Below are positions 27,001 to 41,000 of a stretch of DNA of 64,000 nt, piece after piece. This DNA comes from Myxocyprinus asiaticus (lineage: Eukaryota > Chordata > Actinopteri > Cypriniformes > Catostomidae). The stretch lies in the NCBI RefSeq assembly GCF_019703515.2, contig NC_059348.1, positions 27,062,656-27,126,655 on the forward strand, given 5' to 3'. The notes under the pieces are model-generated. The model was not told the origin of the DNA and ran no database searches. It saw only the letters and a list, made by a program, of their open reading frames with translations. The position numbers and the translations under genes were made by a program. The stretch's first letter is position 1. Every line of letters begins with the position of its first letter.

Positions 27001-28770
27001 TTTAACTTTTTTTAATAGTAAATGCACTGTTTGGACTTCATTAAACAAAACCTCTATTACTCTTTTCAGTGTTATAAGATAATGAGCACCGAATGCGGCC
27101 TTGAACGAGTCTGCAGGTCGGGTCGGGGCTGTTCGAAACCTTTTTGTAGCTGCACTAATAAACCGGACTAAAAGTATCAACAGACCAGTTGATACTTGAT
27201 ACTTTATAATTAAAAGTAAGAATCTGCGATCTGATATTTTTTTCATAAATGGTGGCTTTGGAAAGCGGAATGCTGTGTTGGTGAACTTGTAAGATCGCTA
27301 ACAATTAGCCTACATTAAAGAACAAGGACATATTTTTGCCATGACCCCTGTGTCAGTCTGAGCAATACATCTGACCATAAATAGTTCAAATAAAAAATAA
27401 TGAATTGGAAGTAGTATCCTCAAAAAATATGTTCATGAGACCGCTACGTTTAAATAAATGATAAAGGAAAGCAATACTTTAACTACTGCAAATGCAACTA
27501 CTCATTAAGTATAATAATAATAATATATGTATGTATGTATGTATGTATGTATAAAAGCAACTTGTGCTGTCTGTACACAGTTGAGGAAGTTCTATGTCAT
27601 GTCAGACGCTCTTACTAACCTACTAGCACTTACAGACTAAAGGGCCCTTTCATGTCCGACCGCCACTGAACAAAAATCCACACTGAAAATGTACATAAAC
27701 ATTAAGTAGCTAAAGCAATGAACAGCAGAGCCTATTTCGATCTCATAATAAAAAAAGCGTAAATTTGATACAAAAAAAAAAAAAAAAAAAATTTCCCAAT
27801 TATTCAACTGAATTATTTCAACAGAACAACTGGCCAAATTACCACTGAAAAAAAAAAAAATAGTTGCATTAATAAACTCTTGTCTATTGAATAACAATCC
27901 ACTGGCCTATAGGACGCTTGCACGCTTGAATTTGCGGCTTACTACGACAAATCGGAATATATAGGCTATGTAGTATTTCTTTTTCTTTTTTTTTTTTTTT
28001 TTTTTAACGTTAGGGCTATGCATTTATTTCAAAAGAAACACAGAATAACTTAAGAAAAATACACTTGTCTTTGTTAAAATGCTTTGAAGTTGACCACACA
28101 GCCATGAGGCGCAAACTTGTTAATTGTTTAAGTTGCTCCTGACGTGCGGACAATGTCATTTCAATGATATTCAGTTTAAATGCAATCAATCGCCCAATAT
28201 CTTCTAGCGCATTTGTGCTTATGTGAACCTTTTTCGAGTAGGCTATGTCTTGTTGATTATCAGCAACGTGGATAGTGAAGAAAAAAATATGACAGTAATA
28301 ATAATAAGATTTAACATAAGTGTTATATGAAAGCGTGATTTTTCCGGCACAGCTGTAATTAATCTAGCTACTTGGTTAATGACCTTTTCGGACAGTTCTG
28401 ACAAACAAAAATGACACGTCCAGAGACAAAACTATTCTGTACTGCTTTCCATGTTGATTTAAAAAGGATAACTGAAAATAAATACGCCATAAGATATCAG
28501 TCTTATGGGAAACGTTTCACGGATTTAGTGCCACATTGCTTTTTCAAAAAACAATAAAGAAAAGCGATACACCCTCGTCTGGCTGTATGCGTGTAATGCA
28601 GCCCAGTCTTTTAAATGTTTTATTGTGGAGTGTTGTGTAAGTAATTACAGTGTAATTGTTAATTATTATCACTTTTAATAGCACCTTGCATATAATGGTG
28701 TCTTGTGTAGGTAAGAATTTAAGATAATTCATGAACATTACAAACATTGACCAAGCTGAGCAAAGCATCA
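27001..28770. other. Intergenic stretch between the convergent bmi1 and pip4k2a 3' ends
   Basis: No gene or clear transposon is visible. It holds an (ATGT)n run at about 27524-27552, poly(A) runs near 27774-27792 and 27848, and a poly(T) run near 27983-28005. Confidence 0.5.
27524..27552. repeat. (ATGT)n microsatellite
   Basis: About seven ATGT units in a row. Confidence 0.9.
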
Positions 28771-29467
28771 TTTTATTGAGCAATGCTTATGGGACAGAGT
28801 GCTCTTAAATATTTTTAGGCTACAGCACATACACACAAGAGCAGCACACTTTCATGACATAAGTAACAACAGTTAAGACAAGTAGACTGACAACTGATTA
28901 TATTTTCCTTTGACAGGGTTCACATTTCCTTTTTCCACTTTTTTCTCTCTTCCTCAAATATTTACCCAAGTATCAAACTCACATTGCACCATCAACATGG
29001 AAGGATGTTTAGGTTTTACAAATTACACCACATGAGATCAGAACTTCATACTGTATACAATTTGAGACAATGCGAAAAGAGATTTTTGGATCAAGGCCCA
29101 TAGAAATGAGCTTTCATCTCCACTGTGTCTTCAAGATTCAAATGGGCTATACAGACATCAAATTCATGAGGACCAAGAGGGAACAAGACAGGATTACGTG
29201 TTAATAAAGCCTCTTGTGCTGAGTTACACGCCAAGACTTCCACTGAAAGTTGTCCTAAAACTGACATTGCTCATAATCTTTGTTTGTTTGTAAATGATAG
29301 GGCAGAAATTCTAATATAGCAACAAATATCTGATATCACCATCAGTCTCAAACAGTTTCAAACAAAAAATAACTTTAGCTATCACAACAGAGAATCAAAC
29401 TGATCTATGGCAAACTTGATCATTTTAGTTCAGTTACTGAAGCTGTTAACAGGGAAATTTGAGTCTT

Positions 29468-30260
29468 CACTGTAAATACTAATAGTATTCTCAAATTATA
29501 TAAAAATAGTTTACTCAACTTAATCTTAAGTTTTTACTATTCTTACTAGTTTTAATTAAGGTACCATTACTCTCTAAATACTAAAGTTGTCATTAATAAA
29601 AATATTTAAGTGCCCTAATTAAAAATTACTTGAAATGTCACATTTTGGAATCATAACTCAAATAAATAAGTTTTTTATACGTTAGCTTCAAGTACTACTA
29701 ACTCAAAATTATCAAGTAAAAATTTGCCGCTGTGTGCAATACCCATAAACCCTTGCGCTTGAATAAATTATGTTTGTTTGGTCAAAACAAGGGAACTCGT
29801 AGTAAAATAATAAAAGTTTTATTTAAAAATGTATTTAGTTTTAATTCTTATGACTATAGTTGTTGTTTTGTTGTAGCTGGTTGATAATTGAGATTTTTGT
29901 GAAGTCACCATAAGGGTGATTAGTGTTACCTCTGGTGAACTTGGAGCCTGTTAAACTGATCTATTCTTCTTTACTCAATTGTACTTTACAAAAGTGCAGA
30001 TTTATGTGCACCAAGAATTACTGAGTAGAGTCCAGTGTACCATATGGTAATTTCCCTTATACTGTATAAAACATGTTATAACCCAATTTAAACAATTAAA
30101 TCAAAACAATGATACTTTAATCATAGACGAGTTAAGCTTACTTGTAACAAGTTAACATTACTTAAAAAATTAAGTTCAGTTTACTTGAGCCAAATAAGTA
30201 TCTTTACTTAGAAAAATTGAAAAATCTAAGTAAGGTCAACTAATTCGATTTTACAATGTT
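29468..30260. mobile_element. Non-autonomous DNA transposon with CACTGTAAA-type ends
   Basis: The left end reads CACTGTAAAT and the right end is its near-complement TTTTACAATG. Subterminal sequence also pairs: 'agtttactcaacttaatctt' on the left and, on the right, 'aagtaaggtcaactaattc'. This is a widespread fish repeat pattern. There is no open frame for a transposase and I found no convincing target duplication. Confidence 0.5.
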
Positions 30261-30559
30261 TGTACATTTATGACAGCAACACTCAATGAAAATATTGCAA
30301 GCAGATAAGACCTTGCATATTTACAGCAGGAACAGCAAATCCACCTTAGGATTCATCCTATTCACCTCTCCCTTTTTAGAAAATAATATTTTTCATACTT
30401 TTCCTTTTAAAAAATTATTCAAATACAAAATTAAATAATTCAGAGTAAAAAAGGCACACCCTCGCACAGTGTATATATGTCAACATTTCAACACATACAG
30501 TAGAATATTTAGGATTATTTTGCAAACAATAATCCAGAAGAAGAAATATCACAATATCT

Positions 30560-30564
30560 ATCTA

Positions 30565-30599
<35 letters not shown>
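30560..30599. repeat. (CTAT)n(AT)n microsatellite
   Basis: CTAT units followed by an AT dinucleotide run. Confidence 0.9.
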
Positions 30600-30607
<8 letters not shown>

Positions 30608-31336
30608 GGTCTCTGGGATCACACAAAGTTTCAACAATGATGAGAGAGAGAGAGAAATATCAACAGTAAGACCTAGATTTAGGCAGCATTCTCTCCCTCT
30701 TTACAGTGCAGCTAAAAACACGGTACACAGATTCAAGCATCAAAATAGCGCCAGCACAACTACATTCTCTCACTTAGAGAATGGCCCATTGTAAACTTGC
30801 AAATTACTGTAAAAAAGGGAGGTACAAAATATGCTTCAATGTCATAATATGTTCTCTAATCAACAGCTAAACGACATAAAATAGGCAATGTTTTGTCCTT
30901 TCTCTAGGGATACAAAAGTGGCAATGCACATGTAACCCATCAGGTGCTTAACACATTCTATGAATCACTACTATTGCTTGTCCCTCTTTGAGTCAGTGGT
31001 AAAACTAGAATCGTTTTCATGTGCAAAAACAGTGGCTAGACAAAAGGTTTTTTGATAAACATTATCGGAGTCAACTGCAAATATTGAGCTCCTGTGCAAG
31101 TCATTACACTGCACAGCAGGCAGCTAATCTAAATCGAATTGGCTGATTGGAGCTTAACTATGAATTCTGCAGTTGAACCTGGAGTTGCATCCTTTTAAAC
31201 CCACTGTTACATACGCTTAGTAAACAGATAGAAAAAATGTATCTGATTTAAAGGTACTGCCTGCAGCTAAAGTGTTGCAATAGTGCTAAACTTTAAAAAA
31301 TTTATGCTCCAATTAATTTGTATTCTTGCTCTCATC

Positions 31337-31448
31337 GAATTGCAAAACAGACTGAAAAGGGTCTAGCGAAAAGATATAACTTTATTAAATTTGCATCCAA
31401 TAAAGTTATATCTTTTTGCTAGACCCTTTTCACTCTGTTTTGCAATTC
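31337..31448. repeat. Near-perfect inverted repeat, 50-bp arms, 12-base loop
   Basis: The left arm is 31337-31386 and the right arm is 31399-31448, separated by AAATTTGCATCC. The arms are reverse complements over 50 positions with two mismatches. It lies in the presumed pip4k2a 3' UTR, so a transcript of either strand would fold into a long stem. I find no related copy elsewhere in the window. Confidence 0.95.
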
Positions 31449-32032
31449 AGTGTGCGGTTAGCAACTTTTGATTTTTGACTCACTCTTTTTGGCTCAACGC
31501 ACCTGAAGCCAAATTATTTTGATTAGTTTGAGCGCAACATCTCCTTCAAGTCTATTCTTACTCTCATAAAAATTTTTCAGGGCCAATTTACTTTATAGAT
31601 AGACATATGTTTGAACTATTTTATTTTAAACTGGACATTTTAATTTAGAAAAAAAAAATATTTGCAGAAAATATAAGGGTAAAAAAAATAAGCAGCTTTG
31701 AGAATTCCAGTCTGATAATTATACCACGTAGCTGGGCACAAACAACATCACTCGATTTCTCAATCAACAACATCCAAAACAAGGTACAAAATGGTATATA
31801 TGACACATTACTATATCAAACGCATCCCTTATTAATGACAGAGCCATAAACCTACCAAAAAAGAATAAATAACAGAGAAGAAAAAGAGACTGTAAACAAA
31901 AAAGATCTTGATAGATGTCAAGCGTGATCCTCATGACAAGCGGGAGAGAAACTTTTTCCAGCAGAGCACGTGACCACCTGTTTCTCTTCATTTTCACTGC
32001 ATCCACCGCCTCATTCCCACCTTAGGCAGCAG

Positions 32033-35000
32033 TTAGGACAGGATGGTGGTGATGAAATCATAAAATCGCTTTGAATATTGCTCGGGGTTAACTGTTGAGA
32101 TCTCTGCCCCTGCCTGGGGAAACAAATGATAGTTAGGGAAAGGACCAAAAACGGTTTTACACCCTCCAACATGTGTATATTCTGAGTAAACCTGGCACTA
32201 ATTAAGCACTAGCATTTAGGGGAATTAAGTATTTGTAAATTCATTTTGCAAACAGCATTTCTGGCACTGCGGGGCAACATATTCACATGGGAAATCGACA
32301 TGTTGCTTCCTAAAGTTAATGTGACCTGAAACCAACCCCATTCAGTCGAATTACTAACAAGAGGCATTCCTCAACAGACATTTTTGCATCAATTCAAGTA
32401 TGAATCCATTTCCCTATATAACGCTACTTGTAGCGCGTTGCGCGAGCATCCCCCCCAAAACACGCGTTCTTGTCTTGAGGGAACTAGGAAGTACTCGCAT
32501 TCAGTTAAACAATGGTGAGCATGATTCAAAGGTTGCATTTTTGCTCTAAAATAAAATTTTACCCCACTAACAGTTAGGTTTAGGGTTGGGGTTTAGGTAA
32601 GGGGGTAGAGTTAAAATATGTAAATATATATGTAAATACAGAATATAAAATATGCATTCCTGTTGACTGACTGTATTTCATCGACAACTAAAAATACAAC
32701 TTGCTTTTGGCACCACTTTGTGGACATCACCCAGAAACTGAAACTCACACAGGCCTGATACCTGCCCAATACTTCCATCTTCGGCCAGTAGGGGCAGTGA
32801 TTTGAATTTCACTAAGCACAGACCGATTTCAGCAACAAAACGTTCGACTTTTGTTGCCAAATTCACAGTGTGATCTGTCTGCAGAAGGAAGGAGACGCTA
32901 CTTGAAGGGTCATTCCAAACGAAAGTGAGCACCTGAATTCCTTCACGAAGAGCCCTTCAAAAAGCCATTGGCGAAGGGTACAAGCGATGGTCACTTTTTG
33001 GACGTAATTTTGATGTTTACAGTAACATTATTCTAGCTGTTGCATTCTCACAATTCATTCTGAAACCTGAGGTAAATTTAAGATGTTATCTGGGATTTTA
33101 AAACCCTCAGTTGCTCTCATAAACCCAACAGTAAAAAATATTCCTTACATGTTTGTTTATTCTGCCCAAACGGTATACAGAGACACAGTATGCAGATTGA
33201 AAATACAGTATATTTGACATAAAGAAGCAATATTTAAGGTTAATCTGCCACAACAATTTTAACAGCAATGTTATATCAAAAGTAACTTTTAGATTCAAAA
33301 TAAAGTGGAAATGCACGCAAGTGCTCAGTCCTTCAGAGTGAGTAGGACATAGGCACACTCACTTTCGAATGGAATTCACTCTTTGAAGAATAACAATTGT
33401 GTTTCTTACCCCGTGTTTGACTGTCTTTGCTGCATGGGCTGCTTTCTTCTTGGCATCATACAGAGTGAGGATGTCAATTACTGCCATGAAGTAGATCTCT
33501 TTTTTAGGAGCACCTGTAGGGGAGAAAAGCTACATTTTTAATGCAAGCTAGAACTGGAATGAAGTGACAGTTTTACAGAAACCCATGGATTTCCAATGTG
33601 CAATTTTACATATATCTATATGGCTAAATGTATAGTACTTCTTTACAATTCATTGTAACACATACTTAATGGAAATACAGTAAGGCCCTTTAGTAAGGGC
33701 AATTTTTTATGGTTGAAAAATAGACTTTGAAGGAGGGACACTTTTTGGACTCTTTTGACTACAAAGAACACCCTAGTAGCAACCGCACAGCAACACACTA
33801 AAAATCCATCCAAACACCTTGGTAACCACCTAACAACGCCCTAACGATATGGCAGTGAGTTTAACGTGCAAAAACCCTTACATTTTCTTCAGAAAATGTA
33901 ATAAACTAATTATATGTTATGAAGAAGTATTACTGAGACATCAATTCTGTCAAATTAAAAGAAAGCTTCTACACATGAGTGACCAAACTAAAATAATTAA
34001 TTTAGTTCTAGCTGGAAAGCTACTCACTTTCATGGCTCTTGATGGCATACACATCAATGGTGGGGTCAAACTCTCCTGGGCCCAGAGGCCTACTGCTGTC
34101 TAGTGTGTTACTGGGGCTATCTGGTGGGGAGCCGGTGGCCCCTCCGTCACTTTCTGTCCCCTCCTCCTCCCCAGCGTCATTGTCTTCACTCTCCTCCTCG
34201 GGCTGCTCCTGCTCCCCTCGCTCCACATCATGGATCCCCACCAGCATACTGTAGTCCATCAGCTTCAGCTGGGCAAGGAACTGTCAACACATTTTTTATC
34301 CTTTTTAAGTCATCAAGCGCTAAACCATTCTTTATAATTAGACACAGTTGAATGGCACATAGGGGTGATTAGGGTGAATAGGTATGTTTGAATAAGAGTT
34401 TAATGATCCAATTTGATTAAACAGTTCGGGAGAGAATTCTCAATGGATGAGTAGCGGTACACAAACTTTTGGATAGAATTACATGCAGACCTCTACGTCG
34501 TTCTTCAGCTTCTCCAGGAACATTTTCTTGTTCTCCTCATCTATGTGGATCTTCTGGCCATCACTGATGAAGTCATTGTCTTTGTAAGTTGGAAGCTCCT
34601 TGGTCTGTTCACATTGGAAAAAAGTGTTAAAGTAAATTTAAGCTCTATTTTTTACTTTATGGAATGCATTGTCATTAACATACAATATCATAAATTCTGA
34701 TTTTATCATTTTGATTTGTTAATATGATTCTCTATGATTGACATAATCAATGTGTCATAATGTTTCAAAAATAATAATGTTTCATCTTGTTTTCATCAGC
34801 TTTCTTTTATATTATTCTACAATCAATTCAGTGTTCAAAAATAAATACAGCCTGGCCAGTGATGGCCTAATGCTGTTATGCCCTACCCACACAGAACAAA
34901 TTAGAATATGTTCTCATATCACTACGTGAGCTCAAAAAAAGAATATTACAGATGATGTCTGTTGTAATTTCAAGCAGACTGCCTCATGTGGACACTCAAT

Positions 35001-38000
35001 GTAACAGTGTGTGATTTACGTTTCATGATTATAGTCAACAATTACCACATTTATAATAATTACAGTGATTAAACCTAAATGCCCCCTTACACAAAGATCA
35101 GTGATTACAAACCAAAGTGTACAGTTAGGATCAAGCTTAACTCATGGATTTGATTTTCATGCATTAGATTTGTTAAAAAATATTTGACTATATGTACATC
35201 TGTATAGCACGCAATTATTTTAACAAACATCAAATCAATAGCACAATATTTAACCAGGGTGACATCCAAACATAACTTTGCTCTATATGGATAACATCTT
35301 TCTGAAGAACTAAACATCAAACAGGACAGCTCCCTCAAGAATCATCAAACCTGAAATGATTCCTGAAGCAAAGGATGAATTGTTGTGTTCAATCCAAACT
35401 AAAAGAAAATTCAGATGCTCAGTTGAAGCTATATAAAATAATGAAAAACCCCACTGGCTCAGCAGAACACACTTAAATTAAAATAATGACACACTACTCT
35501 TCCAGTTCTTTTTGGAATTCCAGCAGAGATAGTCGATGATGTTATTTCTGGAACAGGACATCATAAAGCACCATCACTGGCCTCAGGTCTATGGTCCCTT
35601 GAGGGATCCAGAGGGAACAGTGCTTTGCTGAGGCAAAATGTGGGGTGGTGCATGTTGAAGAAGAACAGAGCAATATGGCACAGTTCTTTGCTGATGTGTC
35701 CTTACGTGTTTTATGGCGCAGTAAAAGCGTGTGGCAATCCGGATGGTTTGTAGCTTTTGGCTCATGCGAGATTTGGATGGAGCCCCCTCCTCAGGTTGGC
35801 GTGGCTGCCAAGAAAAGGGAAGGAAGATGCAAGCACCCACTGATCAGTTTGCGGAGGTGACGAGCTGAAACGTTTTCATGATATCTTTGGGAAAATCTTT
35901 TTGTATTTAGTTATTCAAAAGGGTGAGAACACTCAATTTCATAAAGACATATGTTCAACATGTAAAGCTTTCAGAATGTGGTGAAAATTTCTTAAATACA
36001 AAGAGATGGAAGTTTCACCAATTGCATGCATCAAAAGGAACACACAGAAAGTACAGAGTGATATAAAATCGATTGATAGCATGGCTGTTATACAGTAAAC
36101 AACAAGTGAAGAAACAAAATATCACAGAAGAATGTTTAGGTAATCACAGTTTAGAAAAACTGGAAAAATTGCATAAAATCCAGTGAAAGACAATAAAATC
36201 TAGTCTGTATATGACACATATTTACAAATATACAGCTGTTAATATTTGCCAGAGAGTATCATATACAGCATTAGAATAGATCTCAATGGAGGAGAAATAA
36301 ATCAATAAAGAATTAATCCATCATGCCAGCAAGATTAACATGCATATAGAAAAAAAAGAATATACATGCAAATCATTCACATGCCCTTCATATGTACATA
36401 GGTATGAGAAAAACACAAGATCAGGTTTGCCTAATGTGAGAGAATGTTACAAAATGCTATATATTTTTCTGCAGTTTTCACACATTAAATCAATATATTC
36501 AATACATTTAGTTCCAAGTGTAATCCAACCATCAAAAGTTCCTGTCGGCAATTTTGTTTTTTTCTGAAACCCATTTCAGTCTGGCCAATCACATTTACAT
36601 TCTGATTCCATTATCATCTGTCAATCTTTGATTAATTATTTGCAATGGTTTGTGTTAGCACCTCACTCTTTACATGCAGAGATAGGTGCACTTAAATTAC
36701 GGTGTAAAGCAATATGGGATATCACCATATAAGGGATACTAAGGTAGGGGATCCCAGCAGCATAACACCCTGTAGCTCTCACCTGGTTACCCACTGCAGC
36801 TAAGCAGGGTTGAGCCTGGCTAGTACCTGGATGGGCGACCTCCTAGGGAAAACTATGGTTGCTGCTGGAATAGGTGCCCACAGGGGGTGCTCACCCTGCA
36901 GTCTGTGTGGGTCCTAATGCCCCAGTATAGTGACAGGGACACTATAGACAACGTCTTTCGAATGAGATGTTAAATTGAGGTCCTGACTCTCTGTGATCAT
37001 TAAAAATCCCAGGACAATTCTCATAAAGAGTAAGGTTGTAACCCTGGTGTCCTGGCCAACTTTGCCTACTGGCCCCTATTCATCATGGCTTCCTAGTGCA
37101 CTATGGCTGCCGTCGCATCATCCAGGTGGATGCTGAACACTGGTAGTGGTTGATGAGAGACCCTCAATACTATGTAAAGCACTTAGCGACTAGAAAAGTG
37201 CTATCTAAAATGTAAGGAACATATTAAGGTACTTAGTTTCAAATTGACACCACTAGACTATAAAGTGCAATTTTCCATACCCTGAAGCAAAAGAATTCAA
37301 GCAAACTGAATTGAAAAAGAGCACAGATTATAATAATAATAATTAAAACATTTTTAACATGTAAACCTCCTTCAAAAGTTCATCCCCTCATCAAAAGTTC
37401 TATGCTTTCTTCACATGATAAAAAAAAAAAAAAAATGAAAGTTGGAAATTTAATTTTACCTTTTCTTTGTCACTAGCCTCTCTGGCCACTGTGGATCCCT
37501 AAAAAAGTTGTTCAGAGAAAAAAATTTAAATACATTTGTTATTAAAACTGAAATTCTGGAATCCTTTACTCACCCTCATGTTTTTCGAACCCCGTATGAC
37601 TTTCTTTTTTAGAACACGAAAGGAGATGTTAGGCAGAATGTTAGCCTCAAGCCCAAAGTAAACTTTGAATTTGACAGGAACGCTCAGTGTCAAGTTGAAC
37701 GCGAGCCTGTCAATGTATCCTCCAGAAATGCCCAAACCAGGACCCGTGGGCCAAAGGTGGCCTGTGATGACCTTAGATTTGGCCCACCTTGCCATATATA
37801 TGATAAGAGGAAAACAATTGAAGGATGAACAAAAAACACATGTTATTGAGCAGCTATTCATTGCAATAGTTAAGCAGATTGAAGAGTAATGTTTTTTATA
37901 TTATGAAATTACAAAGTAGGGGAACCACTGCAACTTTTATATTTTAATATAATACAGTTTGAAATAATGCAACATTTATTTTCAGCCCACGGCCCTCAAT

Positions 38001-41000
38001 CAAGTTAGATTTTTGGCCCTTCATAGGAAATAGTTTGGGCACTTTTGACTGTGCGCGCATTCGCGTGCGTTTGGCGCATGTGCGCTACGACTGTTATAAG
38101 ACACTGAACTATTTCTCATCAGGAGTTTAGACCCATAGAGATGTCCTTATATCCCTTCAGACTCGAGTTATACAAATGCAGGTTCCTCCAGACCTCCTCA
38201 CACACACGCTCTTGACGTGCACATCCACATCCACTGTTGCTGTTTTTGTATTTTCTCCTGTTCTTTACCGGCGATTACATCTTCTAGCATTTGTTCGTGA
38301 CAGCAACGGCTCAAATGTGAGTATTTCTACCTTGCGGACCGAGTAATTCATGCAAATATTTCCAGGGGCATGCGCAGTCTGTGTGTTCAAAGATGCGCGG
38401 TTAGAAAAATTGGGCTGCACACGTTCAGTACTCGAGCACTCTGCTGATGACAAGATTTGCGTCACAAGTCCTTCGCATCTTTTTTCCATTCACTGAAAGT
38501 GAATGGCGATTGAGGCTAATATTCTGCCTAAAATCACCTTTTGTGTTCCACAGAAGAAAGACATATGGGTTTGGAACAACATGAGGGTGAGTGATGACAA
38601 AATTTCATTTTTGGGTGAACTATCCCTTTCAGCTAAAAGGTCTAGGTTCATAACACATTCATAAGCTGTTGAATTATATAGAGCATTTTTGTCTGTCATC
38701 ACTCACCTTTAGATCATATTTTTTGTAAACAGGCAGCCGGTGGCTAAAAACATTGCGAGTGACGATCATGTAGGTCTCATCTCCATCCACAGTGAGGCGA
38801 TACATGCCCAGAAACTGAGGGAGCAGCGTGTTGCCATGGCACTCCACTATATACTACAGGGGACAAATACAAAAAATCCTTCAGCTCACTGCATGTGAAG
38901 ATCATTTTAGGCTAGAAATAGTTTTTCCCTCTACCTGGTGGTACTTCTTCAGAATGTTGTGCATCTCGGCTACATCCTCACTGGTGATGATCTTGATGAG
39001 ATATCTCTTGTTGTATGAGGTGTGGAAACGAGCTCCACTGCGGCCCTGAGCGTCACTGGGAATTGGGGCCCTGCGTGTCAGAGAGTTCTGCCACAGGAGG
39101 AAAGAACAGTGAAGGATTGCACACTGCTAACACCAGACAAGCTAGCACTACATTGCTCCCATAAAACGGTGCAAAGCCAATGCTGGCACTGCTCCTAGAC
39201 TGCAGTCTGCAGTCAGCCTGGAATGCCAGACTGTACAGTCTGGACACTTCTTTTATTGAATCTCACAGATTTTGCACATTCGGATGGCAAAGCGCCTTGT
39301 CTTTCTTTCTATAGCAACAGAAAATGTGAGAAGGAATGATAACATAATAGCGTATAGTGCAGAAAGATGTGAATTTGCATTAAACAAATTGCATTACCAA
39401 ACAAGCAAAAGTAAAGTGATTTTTCTGTGCTTCAAGGTGATCTTCAGTCCAGTTGCCAAAAATATGAGGCCTCTGTGGTTTGCCTCTATCATCATACTCT
39501 GTGTGTAGCTGTTGTACTGTGTGTTATTATTTATTTTACTTATGTTCAAAGCTGTTAAAATATCTTCACAGCTATGCAAAGTTAAATTTATTTTGTAGAT
39601 ATTTATATTGGATGCCTTTATTGATTTGAGGTTTTATGGAAGTCACCTGGAGACAGTTAAAGACAAATGCAATATGGTGCTAAAACTGTGCTTTCACTTC
39701 AGCGAAAAGGTAAATGCTGATTCCTTTGATCACAGTGCTGGCTCAACAGTAGTGTAAGTGTAGTATTGAGGCTTTCTGGGAAATAGGCCAAATTCAATAA
39801 ACAATTTTCTGCATATAGCATTTCTAGCAAGGTCTTCTAAGCCTGAAAGATCTTATAATTTGATGTTTGCTGTAGAAAATAAAATGTATTATTACTGCAG
39901 TTTACTTAACAATTTAGGATAAAACTACACTGGTTCATATAAACTAAGAAATCAAAGACAGCTTAATTTTTTAATTTAAGGGTTCATATGATGAGGAATG
40001 AAAATGTATTTTATCTTTTGAGATATAAGATCTTGATGCACAGTACTATATAAACACACAGTAACTTTAAGAAATCAAAACATCCTCCCCAGTCCAAAAT
40101 TAATATTTATTGAAACAAAGTTGCACACAATAAATGCATCAACACATGAGTGTCTATATTTACATTTTAGTTATGCCTAACTGGTGATCAGAAACACTAC
40201 GCTTATAAGTTCCCTGATTATTTCCAACCTTATTTAATAGAATCACGTTACTATATCTACATTTTGCAAGATGATTTTTACATGGCTTGTTGTATGTATC
40301 AGTTTCCTGGTGAAATAAACACTTTTGACATAAAAAATGTAAGACTTTTATTCACTTTCACACAAATCACCAGTAAAACCATCAGCTTATCATTTCATAA
40401 ACACGTTTTAATTTCGCCCTGTTCCTCCCACAATGTTATCTTGTGACATCTACACTATTACCATAGTGTATTACTTGTAAGGTGATACATTTTAATGTTT
40501 GCATTACAACATTAACAACTACATTTGCAAGCTTATTCAAGCATGGTCAATTTGCATGGTACATCAACTGATGAAGCATTGCACTTGTGATGCAAAGGAC
40601 TGGGGTATGAGTCCCAAAGATCAGGTGAGTCAACACTTAAACCAAAAGTGTCATAGAAGCATCACGAAATGATGTTTGTTAATTTAAAACTCAACAGAGA
40701 ATTAACTTTCAAAATCTCATCTATTTTTCATCTCACATTTGCTTTTTATGACACTACCAGTTAGGTTTATGTTTAAGGGGGTTGCACACTGGACACATCT
40801 GGCGGACGACATGGCGCATTCTAAAATTCAAAACAGCTGTTCAATGAAGGTACACACACTGCTGCCGCTCAGCATCTGTCGGCGGCGCCAAGCTACGACT
40901 CCGGTGGCAGCTCAAATTTCTGCCGCACCACGGAGCGCAACTCACATATTTTCCATTTAATTCAACCCAAATCATTAGCAATGGACACTGATTATTTACT

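Larger units (their letters stand above)
28772..32032 (-). other. Probable long 3' UTR of pip4k2a
   Basis: This is the minus-strand region after the pip4k2a stop. The first well placed minus-strand AATAAA is at 28772-28777, giving a UTR of about 3.2 kb; mammalian PIP4K2A also has a multi-kilobase 3' UTR. It contains a probable DNA transposon (about 29468-30260), an AT microsatellite and a 50-bp hairpin at 31337-31448. Its extent is inferred and has no transcript support here. Confidence 0.45.

Noticed and set aside
34039..34351. Pro/Ser-rich plus frames at 34039-34351
   Set aside because: They are antisense shadows of pip4k2a exon 8, which encodes an acidic Ser-rich insert.
36780..36850. Possible 5S rRNA gene
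   Set aside because: Only the internal promoter region resembles 5S RNA. It has many changes and runs into a SINE body, so it is not an rRNA gene.
37665..37889. 74-codon plus frame in pip4k2a intron 5 as a gene
   Set aside because: It lies inside a repeat composite and the tail sequence after it is that of a dispersed repeat.
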